Assembly: GCA_945861585.1 (NCBI GenBank)
Contig: CAMAVC010000008.1
Coordinates: 1 to 61,940, forward strand
Source of the DNA: Planctomicrobium piriforme
GTDB taxonomy: Bacteria > Planctomycetota > Planctomycetia > Pirellulales > UBA1268
Direction of reading: 5' to 3'
Length of the DNA: 61,940 nucleotides
The notes below the pieces were generated by a model. That model worked only from the letters and a program-made list of their open reading frames with translations. It did not search any database and had not been told where the DNA came from. Made by a program: the position numbers and the translations under genes. Positions 8,087-15,722 of the stretch are shown in pieces; the first letter of the stretch is position 1; each line of letters starts with the position of its first letter.

Positions 8087-9643
8087 ATGACGACACCCCA
8101 CTCCCCTGCCCCACTGCCCCGCGACACGACCGTCCTGCTCCCCCGCGACACGAATCAGGCCCAGGGCTTGGCCCGGTATTGCCGGGACTTCCTCGGGCAG
8201 CCGAAGCCGATCGGAGCCGCCACGCTGGAGCTCCTCGAGCGGTTTCACCTCGATGCCGTGGGCTGCGGCGTCTCGGCGATCGCCCATGAAGCCAATGCGC
8301 CCACGGTGCTCCGCCGCGAGGCGCTCTCCGCGCCGCCGGCCGCGGGCTCGCAGGGCGGCATCTGCTTCGGCGACCCGCGACCGTGCGCCGTCGAGAAGGC
8401 GGTGGCCGCCAATGCCTCAGCCGTGCGCGAGTGGGACTCCAACGGCACGAATTTTGGCTTCAACGCCGCCAAGGGCCGGACGGCTGGCGAGTTCGGGCAC
8501 AACGACTGGTATCCAGTCGCCGTGGCCGCGGCCCGGGAGGCCGCCCTCGACGGCGACACGACGCTCCGGCTGATGCTCCTGATCGACGAGATCCGCGGCC
8601 GCCTCGCCGAGGTGTTTGCACTGCGGCGCTTCGCGATCGATCACGTGCACCACGGGGCGGTCGGGAGCGCCGCGGCGTATGCGGCCGCGCTCGGCGGCAC
8701 CGAGGAGCAGATCGAGTCGGCCATCGGGATGGTCGTGGCCCACTACGTGCCGTTTCGGGCGATTCGGGCCGGCCACCAGCTCTCCGACTCGAAGGGGGCG
8801 TCGGCCGCGCTCGCCGCCGAGGTGGCCGTGATGAGCGCGCGGCGCGCGCTCGCCGGGTTCGTCGGCCCGCGCGACGTGTTTCGTAATCCGCTCGCCATCT
8901 ACCGGCTCAACATGCCGTCGCCCGACGGCACGAGCCCGTTCGATCTCGAGCTCGGCACGGGCGGCGACGCCTTCGCGATCCACTCCATGCACTTCAAGAT
9001 CGGGCTCTACGAGCATCAGTCGGCCGGGGCGCTCCAGGCGCTCGTCGATCTTTTCGCGGGCACACCCCGGCTCGCCGCCGATCTCGACGGCATCAGGCAG
9101 CTCCGGGTGCAGATCTACGAGCCGGCCTACTCGATCATTGCCGACCCGGCGAAACGCACGCCCACCACGCGCCAATCCGCCGATCACTCGCTGCCCTACA
9201 TCCTCGCGAAGACGCTCCTCAAGGCGCAGGCGGCTGTGCGGCACGGGCAGCGGCCCGACTGGCTCGCGCTCATGCTCCTGCCCAACGACTATTCCGACGC
9301 CGCAATTCGCGATCCCGTGATCAAGGGGCTCATCGACCGGATGGTGATCGAGCACGGCGGCCGCGACTACGACGCCCGGTATCCCGAGGGCATTCCCACG
9401 AGCCTCGTGCTCGACCACGCCGCGCTCGGGCGGCTCGAGAGCGGGCTCGTGGAGTTTCCGCTCGGCCACGCCCGGTCCGACGCGGCGGCCACAGCGGCCC
9501 TCGTCGATCTCAAGTTCGACCGGCTCGTGGCCGGGGCCGTCGACGATCCCCAGGCCCTCCGTGCACGGATGCGGCTCGCCGGCCGCCCGGCCGCTGAGAT
9601 CGCCGACCTCTACGCATTTCCGATCCGATGCATCACGACGTGA
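8087..9643 (+). CDS. MmgE/PrpD family protein
   Basis: 518 residues from ATG MTTPHSPAPL. The family includes 2-methylcitrate dehydratase and related cofactor-independent dehydratases. Family-like segments are LLERFHLDAVGCGVSAIAHE near the N-terminus, REWDSNGTNFG, the central HHGAVGSAAAYAAALGG and, late, DHSLPYILA, where the histidine region resembles the family's C-terminal motif. No prpB, prpC or acnD is nearby, so a propionate role is not supported. The 3' end overlaps truB by 16 nt. Confidence 0.8.
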   Translation: MTTPHSPAPLPRDTTVLLPRDTNQAQGLARYCRDFLGQPKPIGAATLELLERFHLDAVGCGVSAIAHEANAPTVLRREALSAPPAAGSQGGICFGDPRPCAVEKAVAANASAVREWDSNGTNFGFNAAKGRTAGEFGHNDWYPVAVAAAREAALDGDTTLRLMLLIDEIRGRLAEVFALRRFAIDHVHHGAVGSAAAYAAALGGTEEQIESAIGMVVAHYVPFRAIRAGHQLSDSKGASAALAAEVAVMSARRALAGFVGPRDVFRNPLAIYRLNMPSPDGTSPFDLELGTGGDAFAIHSMHFKIGLYEHQSAGALQALVDLFAGTPRLAADLDGIRQLRVQIYEPAYSIIADPAKRTPTTRQSADHSLPYILAKTLLKAQAAVRHGQRPDWLALMLLPNDYSDAAIRDPVIKGLIDRMVIEHGGRDYDARYPEGIPTSLVLDHAALGRLESGLVEFPLGHARSDAAATAALVDLKFDRLVAGAVDDPQALRARMRLAGRPAAEIADLYAFPIRCITT

Positions 9644-10506
9644 GCGGCGTGATCCCCGTAGCGAAGCCTGCGGGCGTGACGTCGCGGCGGGTCGTGGACG
9701 TGGTGGCCAGGGCGCTCGGCACGCGGTCGGTGGGCCACGCCGGCACGCTCGATCCGCTGGCCACCGGCGTGGTCGTCGTCTGCGTGGGCCACGCCACGAA
9801 GCTCGTCGACTACGTGCACGAGCTCTCGAAGCACTATGCAGGGTCGTTTCTGCTCGGGCAGTGGAGCCCGTCGGATGACCTCGAGACCACGGTGGAGAAA
9901 GAATCCGCACCGGTGCGGCCCTCGCGGGCGGAGATCGAGGCCGCCCTGCCCGCGTTTCGCGGGGCGATCCTCCAGCGGCCTTGCGACTATTCAGCGGTGC
10001 ACGTCGCCGGCCAACGCGCCTACCGGATCGCGCGGAAGGGAAAGCCGATCGAGCTCGAAGCAAAGCCTGTCCGGATTGAGCGTCTCGAGATCACCGGCTA
10101 TGAGTGGCCTCGCCTCTGCCTCGCCATCGAATGTTCGTCGGGCACGTTCGTGCGGGCGATCGGTCGCGACCTTGCGGCGGCGCTCGGCACGCGGGCGGTG
10201 ATGGAGTCGCTCGTGCGCACGGCCGTGGGGCCGTTCACGCTCGACCGGGCGCTTGCGCTCGATGATGTCGCGTTCGAGTCGGCACGGGCCGCCCTGCTTT
10301 CTCCGGGAGCCGCCGTGCCCCATCTGCCGGCCCACTCGCTCGACGCTGCCACGCTCGCAGGTGCTATCCGAGGCGACCTGCTCGACCTTGGCCAGGCAGC
10401 AGAGGCGATCGCCGCATTCGACAGGGCCGGCGAACTCGTCGGCATCCTCCGGCGGCACGAATCGGGTCGGCATCGGCTCAAGCCAAACTTCCGTGGCCTC
10501 GGCTGA
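9628..10506 (+). CDS. truB: tRNA pseudouridine(55) synthase
   Basis: 292 residues. It isomerises U55 in the tRNA T-loop. The catalytic motif GHAGTLDPLATGVVVV contains nucleophile D42. Other family segments are KHYAGSFLLGQ, the SAVHVAGQRAYRIARKG region, and the SSGTFVRAIGRDL motif. The start ATG lies inside the end of the MmgE/PrpD gene, so the two are probably cotranscribed. The usual truB neighbours (infB, rbfA) are absent here. Confidence 0.94.
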   Translation: MHHDVSGVIPVAKPAGVTSRRVVDVVARALGTRSVGHAGTLDPLATGVVVVCVGHATKLVDYVHELSKHYAGSFLLGQWSPSDDLETTVEKESAPVRPSRAEIEAALPAFRGAILQRPCDYSAVHVAGQRAYRIARKGKPIELEAKPVRIERLEITGYEWPRLCLAIECSSGTFVRAIGRDLAAALGTRAVMESLVRTAVGPFTLDRALALDDVAFESARAALLSPGAAVPHLPAHSLDAATLAGAIRGDLLDLGQAAEAIAAFDRAGELVGILRRHESGRHRLKPNFRGLG

Positions 10507-10526
10507 CGGGCGCCACAGCCGACACA

Positions 10527-10555
10527 TTGACAAGACGTGTACGCGCGTATATGTT
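10527..10555 (+). promoter_or_regulatory. sigma70-like promoter
   Basis: TTGACA (10527-10532), 17-nt spacer, TATGTT (10550-10555). It is a good housekeeping-type match, placed about 50 nt upstream of the small gene at 10606, in an otherwise AT-richer spacer. No other promoter in the window is as clear. Confidence 0.5.
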
Positions 10556-10605
10556 CTGGAAACATGTGGCTGGACGACGAAGAATAATGAAGGTCCGGAG
10601 GCTCT

Positions 10606-10845
10606 ATGACGACGACCATGGTTCGCGATCTCTTGCGTCAGCGGCCGTTCAAGCCGTTTCGTGTCGTGATGTCGAGCGGTGAGTCCTACGAAGTGCGTCA
10701 CCCGGAGATGGCATGGGTGACGAAGAACGATCTCTTCGTGGGGATCGATGCAGCCGATGACGGGCTGCCCGCCGATGCCCGCATCTGTCCGCTGTTCCAC
10801 GTGGCGACCGTCGAGCCGCTCGCAACGGATGCCCGGGTTGGCTAG
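10606..10845 (+). CDS. small conserved-looking hypothetical protein
   Basis: 79 residues, no signal peptide or membrane segment. The phrase RPFKPFRVVMSSGESYEVRHPEMAWV resembles short uncharacterised proteins common in planctomycete genomes (recalled, not searched). A promoter-like sequence lies upstream, which supports independent expression. The stop codon overlaps the stop of the convergent gluconokinase gene in one CTAG. The function is unknown. Confidence 0.65.
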   Translation: MTTTMVRDLLRQRPFKPFRVVMSSGESYEVRHPEMAWVTKNDLFVGIDAADDGLPADARICPLFHVATVEPLATDARVG

Positions 10846-11345
10846 CGGTGGGCGATGGCCGCAGCGATCGCAGCAACAATCGCCGCGGGGGTGGCGGCGA
10901 TGTCCACGATGAGTGGCCGCTCGTCCGCAGTTGGCCGCTCGAGGGCGGCGAGTTGGCTGTCGAGAAGCGTGGCCGGCATGAAGTGCCCCTGGCGGGCTGC
11001 CAGCCGCCGCGCGAGCAGGTCGTGATCGCCATCGAGGTGCACGAGCGTCACGCCCGGTCGGGCAGTTCCGAGCCGGTCGCGATACCGGCGAGCGAGGGCC
11101 GAGCATGCCACCACGGCCCCACGGCCGTCGGCAAGCCGCGTGCCGATTTCGGCGGCGAGCCGGTCGAGCCAGGGCCAGCGGTCGGCGTCGGCCAGGGGTG
11201 TGCCAGCCCGCATTTTCTCGACGTTGGCTGCGGGATGGAAATCGTCGCCGTCGAGAAAGTCGCAGCCCAGGCTGGCGGCGAGCAGCCGGCCGACGGCCGT
11301 CTTTCCGCTCCCGCACACGCCCATCACCACGACGACCGGCTTCAC
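10842..11345 (-). CDS. gntK: gluconokinase
   Basis: 167 residues, typical of GntK/thermoresistant gluconokinase. It phosphorylates gluconate to 6-phosphogluconate. The P-loop GVCGSGKT is at residues 9-16; FLDGDDFHPAANVEKMRAGTPLADADRWPWL is the family signature; VACSALARRYRDRL and GHFMPATLLDSQLAALE follow. It is divergent from the PQQ-propeller gene (33 bp between starts). A gluconolactonase-like gene lies about 3 kb away, but a pathway link is only suggestive. Confidence 0.92.
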   Translation of the reverse strand: MKPVVVVMGVCGSGKTAVGRLLAASLGCDFLDGDDFHPAANVEKMRAGTPLADADRWPWLDRLAAEIGTRLADGRGAVVACSALARRYRDRLGTARPGVTLVHLDGDHDLLARRLAARQGHFMPATLLDSQLAALERPTADERPLIVDIAATPAAIVAAIAAAIAHR

Positions 11346-11378
11346 AACAACCCTCCGCGAGGTGGTACGCTACCCGAC

Positions 11379-12695
11379 ATGAAACCTTCGCACCACATGC
11401 TCGTCGCCATCGCCTTTTTGATGGCTTCCGCCGTACCGTCCTCCGCCGACCACTGGCCGCAGTGGCGTGGACCTCGGAACGATGGCATTTCAACTGAAAC
11501 GGGCATCCCCGCGGGCTGGTCGAAGACGAAGCACGTGGCTTGGCGAACGCCGCTGCCCGGCCGAGCAGGCGCTACGCCTTGCGTGTGGGGCGACCGGATC
11601 TTCCTCACGAGTAACGAGGGCGACGACCTCGTCGTGCTCTGTGTGAACGCCGGCGACGGCTCGATCCGCTGGAAAAAGACCGTCGGCAGCGGCAACCAAG
11701 ACGCCCGCGCGGGCGAAGGCAACTCGGCGTCGCCCTCCCCCTGCACCGACGGCGAGCACGTGTGGGTGTTCTTCGGCACGGGTATCCTCGCCTGCTACAC
11801 GACCGACGGCGCCGAGGTCTGGAAGACCGACGTCAACGACCGTTTCGGGAAGATCGACATCCAGTTTGGGATGACAAGCACGCCCGTCCTCGACGGCGAC
11901 TCCCTCTATCTGCAACTCATCCACGGGGCGATGAAGCTCGACGACGACACCCGCACCGGCAAGGTAATCCGGCTCGAGAAGAAGACCGGGAAGACCGTGT
12001 GGGAGGTCGACCGGGTGACGAACGCCCAGTTCGAGTGCAAGCATTCCTATGCCTCGCCATTTGTCTACCGGCACGACGGCCGCGAGTTTCTCGTGGTGCA
12101 TGGTGCCGACTGCATCACCGGCCACGCCCTCGCCGACGGCAAGGAACTGTGGCGATTTGGCGGGCTCAATGGCCCGACCGACGTCAACCCCAAGCCGCAC
12201 GACCAGACCTTTCGGTGCGTGGCCTCGCCCTGCTGCGCCCCCGGCGTGATCATCGTGCCCACCTGCAAGGGCGGCCCCACGATCGCGCTCACGGTCAGCG
12301 ACGACCTCGCCGGCGACTGCACGGGCAACAAGGCCGTGGTGAAGTGGATCAACCCACTTACGCCCGACGTGAGCATCCCGCTCGTGGCCGACGGGCTCGT
12401 GTACATGCTCCACAAAGACGGCAAGCTCCAGTGTGTCGATCTGCAGACGGGCAAAGACGTCTATCTCGAGCGCACCCACACCGGCCAGCACCGCACGAGC
12501 CCGCTGCTTGCCGACGGCAAGCTGTATTACGGCTCGAACGACGGCTGGGTGACGATCGTGAAAGCGGGCCGCACCTTCGAGCAGCTCGACACGATCGACT
12601 TCGGCGGCGAAGCGATCACAGCCTCGCTCGTCGTGTCCGACGGCACGCTCTACGTGCGCTCGTACGACGCCCTCTACGCGGTCAAGGCAAAGTAG
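11379..12695 (+). CDS. secreted PQQ-like beta-propeller repeat protein
   Basis: 438 residues from ATG MKPSHHMLVA. An N-terminal signal peptide (about 1-23, ending near SSA) is followed by WPQWRGPRNDGISTETG, the entry motif of planctomycete PQQ-like propellers. Repeated blade segments appear as GSIRWKKTV, GAEVWKTDV, GKTVWEVDR, GKELWRFGG and GKLYYGSNDGWV. Function may be a scaffold or dehydrogenase-like protein; no PQQ catalytic residues were assigned. Start ATG is selected because it gives the signal peptide. A palindrome begins directly at the TAG stop codon. Confidence 0.85.
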   Translation: MKPSHHMLVAIAFLMASAVPSSADHWPQWRGPRNDGISTETGIPAGWSKTKHVAWRTPLPGRAGATPCVWGDRIFLTSNEGDDLVVLCVNAGDGSIRWKKTVGSGNQDARAGEGNSASPSPCTDGEHVWVFFGTGILACYTTDGAEVWKTDVNDRFGKIDIQFGMTSTPVLDGDSLYLQLIHGAMKLDDDTRTGKVIRLEKKTGKTVWEVDRVTNAQFECKHSYASPFVYRHDGREFLVVHGADCITGHALADGKELWRFGGLNGPTDVNPKPHDQTFRCVASPCCAPGVIIVPTCKGGPTIALTVSDDLAGDCTGNKAVVKWINPLTPDVSIPLVADGLVYMLHKDGKLQCVDLQTGKDVYLERTHTGQHRTSPLLADGKLYYGSNDGWVTIVKAGRTFEQLDTIDFGGEAITASLVVSDGTLYVRSYDALYAVKAK

Positions 12696-12713
12696 GACAG
12701 GCTTCAGCCTGTC
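12693..12713 (+). repeat. small palindrome abutting a TAG stop codon (copy B)
   Basis: Stop TAG followed directly by GACAGGCTTCAGCCTGTC, a perfect 7-bp stem with a TTCA loop. Relative to its gene it has the same arrangement as copy A at 6172-6192, with a single mismatch between copies. It could act as a terminator, although no strong T tract follows. Confidence 0.6.
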
Positions 12714-12789
12714 ACTGCTTCGGCTGTCTCCACGGGATGGCTCGGCACGATGTGATGCTTTGCGTGTACATCGCCGATCACGATAGCCG

Positions 12790-13689
12790 TCACGGGCGGC
12801 GAAGCGCCGCAGGCGCGAAGATCGCGTCGTCCAGGTGAGGATTGAGCGTCACGTTCGTGTAGGTGAATTCCGCCGTCAACGGCGGCTCTTTGCCGGGGGC
12901 TTCCGGCCAGTCGTACACGTCGAACCGCACGGGCACGTGCAGCTCGGAATCGATGGACACGCTGGCGCTGAAAAACTGCAGGCCGTCGCGGCGTTGCGGG
13001 TGGGTAATCCGTAGCATCTGGCAGGGGCGGCTGTTGATCGTCGCGGTGGTGATGTGCTCGACGATCGTGTTGTCGCCAGTCGGGTCGGCGGAGACATCCT
13101 GCTGCAGGGTTCGGATCGTCCGGTCGAGGAGATGTGAAAACCCGATCTCGGTGACCGGCACAAGGCTCTCCCGTTTGACACTCTGGCCAAAGGGGTCGAT
13201 ATCGATGACGAGGTATGAAAATCGTCTGCCGCCTTTGCGCACCAGCAGTTTGTTGTCGTTCTGCCCGGCCACGAACAGGGCTCTCCGCCCCTCGACGTCG
13301 GAGGGGCCGAGAAACTCGAGCAGCACGCTGAGCGGCTGCGCCACCTCCGCGCCCGCATGGGTTTGCTCACGGACGCGCATGTCGATGTAGTAGTAGTCCT
13401 GCAGCTCACCGTCGATGCGCTCGCGCTTGGTGACCCGGCAGGTGAAGTCGCGCACGGTGCGCTGCAGGTACGCTCGCTCTTCGTGGGCGAATTTCAAAAC
13501 CCACGCGAGTGGATGGTCGGACGCCGTCCGCGGGCTGGCAGCAGTCGGCCGAATGGCGTCGGCCGTGGTGGCCGAAGCCGGCACGGCGGCGGGGCCGGCC
13601 TGTTGGGCATGAACGCCCTGGAGGCCCGAGACAGTCCCGCTCAGTATCAGCACGTAGGCCAGACACCTGCGAAGCCATGGTCGGGACAT
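12790..13689 (-). CDS. DUF1571 domain-containing exported protein
   Basis: 299 residues from ATG MSRPWLRRCL, which gives a normal signal peptide ending near VHAQQ. The body (YYYIDMRVREQTHAG, LLEFLGPSDVEGRRALFVAGQNDNKLLVRKGG, GFSHLLDRTIRTLQQD, LHVPVRFDVYDWP, FTYTNVTLNPHLDDAIFA) matches the DUF1571 pattern, a LolA-like periplasmic fold of unknown role. The upstream in-frame extension lacks any such signal and is discarded. It is convergent with the PQQ-propeller gene and divergent from the SMP-30 gene over 282 bp. Confidence 0.75.
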   Translation of the reverse strand: MSRPWLRRCLAYVLILSGTVSGLQGVHAQQAGPAAVPASATTADAIRPTAASPRTASDHPLAWVLKFAHEERAYLQRTVRDFTCRVTKRERIDGELQDYYYIDMRVREQTHAGAEVAQPLSVLLEFLGPSDVEGRRALFVAGQNDNKLLVRKGGRRFSYLVIDIDPFGQSVKRESLVPVTEIGFSHLLDRTIRTLQQDVSADPTGDNTIVEHITTATINSRPCQMLRITHPQRRDGLQFFSASVSIDSELHVPVRFDVYDWPEAPGKEPPLTAEFTYTNVTLNPHLDDAIFAPAALRRP

Positions 13690-13971
13690 CGGATGATCCT
13701 TCGAGCACTGCTTCTCGAACGACCGCATCTTACCAGACGGTGTTTGCGTGTCTCGGTTTGGGTCGGCACCGGCGGTGCGAAAAGTGTCCTCATCGCTATC
13801 GCATGTGTCGTTCATGCCGAGCCAAACGATGAGGTAAGCGGCGTTGACCCTGACGGCCACGCCGTGGCAGAGTGACATCGATGTTTCGCTCCAGATGCAT
13901 CGCTATCCGTAGCGACTCACTCGAATTCACGCACTGCTTTGATCCGGGCAGCTCCCCGCAGGAACCACTCA

Positions 13972-15024
13972 ATGACGACCGTCAGCCGGATTTGCTTCAT
14001 TGCCGTCGAACTGCTCTGGGTGTCGACCGTCTTCCCCTGCCGGCACGCCCGTGCCGTGGAAGGCGGTCCGCCCGATCTGCTCCCCACGGTCGGGTCGATC
14101 GAGCGGCTCGATCCGCGGTTCGACGCGCTCGTGCCAAAGGGTGCAGTGATCGAGGTGCTGGCCAGCGGATTTGAATGGGCCGAGGGGCCGGTGTGGGTGA
14201 TGCAGGAAGGGCATCTCCTCTTCAGCGACATCCCGCGGAACCGGGTCAACCGCTGGAAGCAGGGCGAAGGCCTTACGGTGCACCTCGAGCCGGCCGGCTT
14301 CACCGGCCTGGGCGCCTACGGCAGCGAACGCGGGAGCAACGGCCTCACGCTCGACCGGCAAGGCTGCCTCATCTCATGCGAACACGGCGACCGCCGCGTC
14401 AGCCGGCTCACGCCCGGTGGCGGCAAGCGCACGATCGCCGACAACTATCAAGGCAAGCGGTTCAACAGCCCCAATGACTGTGCCGTGCACTCCTCCGGGG
14501 CGATCTATTTCACCGACCCGCCCTACGGCCTGCCCAAGGGGTTCGACGACCCGGCCCGCGAGCTCGATTTCTGTGGGGTCTATCGGATCGCACCCGACGG
14601 CACGGTCACGCTCCTGTGCAAAACCATGACGCGGCCCAACGGCATCTGTTTCTCGCCCGACGAGAAGCTCTTGTATGTGGCCCAGTCCGATCCCGCGGCG
14701 CCGCTCTGGAAGGTGTTCAGCGTGCAACCCGACGGCACGCTCGATGCCGGACGGACGTTCTTCGACGGCACGAAGCTCTTCAGGGAGCGAAAAAAAGGAC
14801 TGCCCGACGGACTCAAGGTCGATCAGGCGGGCAACGTGTTCGCCACCGGGCCCGGCGGCGTGCTCGTGATCGCCCCCGACGGCACCCACCTGGGCACGCT
14901 GCTCGCGGGCCAGGCGACCGCCAACTGCGCGTTCGGCGACGATGGCACCATGCTCTACATGACGGCCGACTCGCACCTTTGCCGGGTCAAGCTCTCGACT
15001 GCAGGCCCCCTGCCCGGGCCGTGA
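13972..15024 (+). CDS. SMP-30/gluconolactonase-like beta-propeller, exported
   Basis: 350 residues from ATG MTTVSRICFI; AGGAA lies a few bases upstream and a signal peptide follows. Propeller motifs typical of SMP-30/gluconolactonase are EWAEGPVWVMQEGHLLFSDI, SNGLTLDRQGCLISCEHGDRRVSRL, NSPNDCAVHSSGAIYFTDPPYG, TRPNGICFSPDEKLLYVAQS, and LPDGLKVDQAGNVFATGPGGV. The acidic/Asn metal ligands expected (E in AEGP, N in SPND, D in LPDG) are present. It probably hydrolyses a sugar lactone in the periplasm; the exact substrate is unknown. Confidence 0.85.
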   Translation: MTTVSRICFIAVELLWVSTVFPCRHARAVEGGPPDLLPTVGSIERLDPRFDALVPKGAVIEVLASGFEWAEGPVWVMQEGHLLFSDIPRNRVNRWKQGEGLTVHLEPAGFTGLGAYGSERGSNGLTLDRQGCLISCEHGDRRVSRLTPGGGKRTIADNYQGKRFNSPNDCAVHSSGAIYFTDPPYGLPKGFDDPARELDFCGVYRIAPDGTVTLLCKTMTRPNGICFSPDEKLLYVAQSDPAAPLWKVFSVQPDGTLDAGRTFFDGTKLFRERKKGLPDGLKVDQAGNVFATGPGGVLVIAPDGTHLGTLLAGQATANCAFGDDGTMLYMTADSHLCRVKLSTAGPLPGP

Positions 15025-15722
15025 GTCAGACGAGCTTGAGGCTGCCCGGGATCTGTCGGCAGTGACGAGGCGGACTAGGCCTGCCGAGGCCTTGGTTCGG
15101 CCAGCGGCTCTAGGCACTGGCGCCGATTTTCAGAAGTCTAAGTTCGAATCCGCGGGCCACAGCCTGGGCGCGGGCGGCGGGGATCGCCTGTGCGGCATGG
15201 GCAGCGCTGCGGCGCATGGCTAACAACTCGGCTGCTACCAAGTTGGGGGCGGCGTCACATCGGGCGATCCGCCCAGTGCCCGTTCCCGCCAGAGGCAAAT
15301 CAGCGTGGCCGTTCGTCAGGTAGATCGAGAGCAGGATGGCGCGGGCTGGTGTCCCCTCGCCATACGCCGATGTGGTCCACGAAGCATTCGTCAGCAGGCC
15401 GACACACACTGGCAGGAGAACGGCATCGCGGCAACGGCGTGCTTAGGCACTACGGAACCGCGTAACGCCCGTCGCTCACGGGATAACGCTCAGCGGGCTA
15501 TGTGAGGCTGAGGGCTTGGTGTCCGCGCAGCTTGCCCTCTTAAAAGGTGGCCTGCCCGCGGCTGAGATCCAGCCGGGCGTCGAAGTCGAGTGGCTGATGG
15601 CGGGCAGCCGATATAGAATGGTTCGGTCCCGCCGATCGACCGCATTGGTCCGCGATTCGGGCGTTCCGCCCTGAATCGGCGACGCGGGTGACCCTCACAG
15701 GACCTCTCGAGGACTTGGGCGT
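15025..15722. other. 698-bp stretch with no assigned gene
   Basis: No reading frame here shows family motifs. A minus-strand frame at 15110-15409 (99 codons) is the only long one and looks like chance. A T-loop-like GTTCGAATCC occurs near 15150 but has no tRNA stem around it. Several short inverted pieces are present (e.g. GCCCGTCGCTCACGGG near 15467), and a TATAGA at 15612-15617 could be part of the promoter of the following gene. It may be a decayed element. Confidence 0.4.

Noticed and set aside
15120..15165. Possible tRNA 3' end (GTTCGAATCC T-loop)
   Set aside because: No T-stem pairing, no acceptor stem, no D-arm. It could at most be a remnant.
15110..15409. 99-codon minus-strand reading frame
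   Set aside because: No family motif, no start signal, and composition unlike the coding genes around it.
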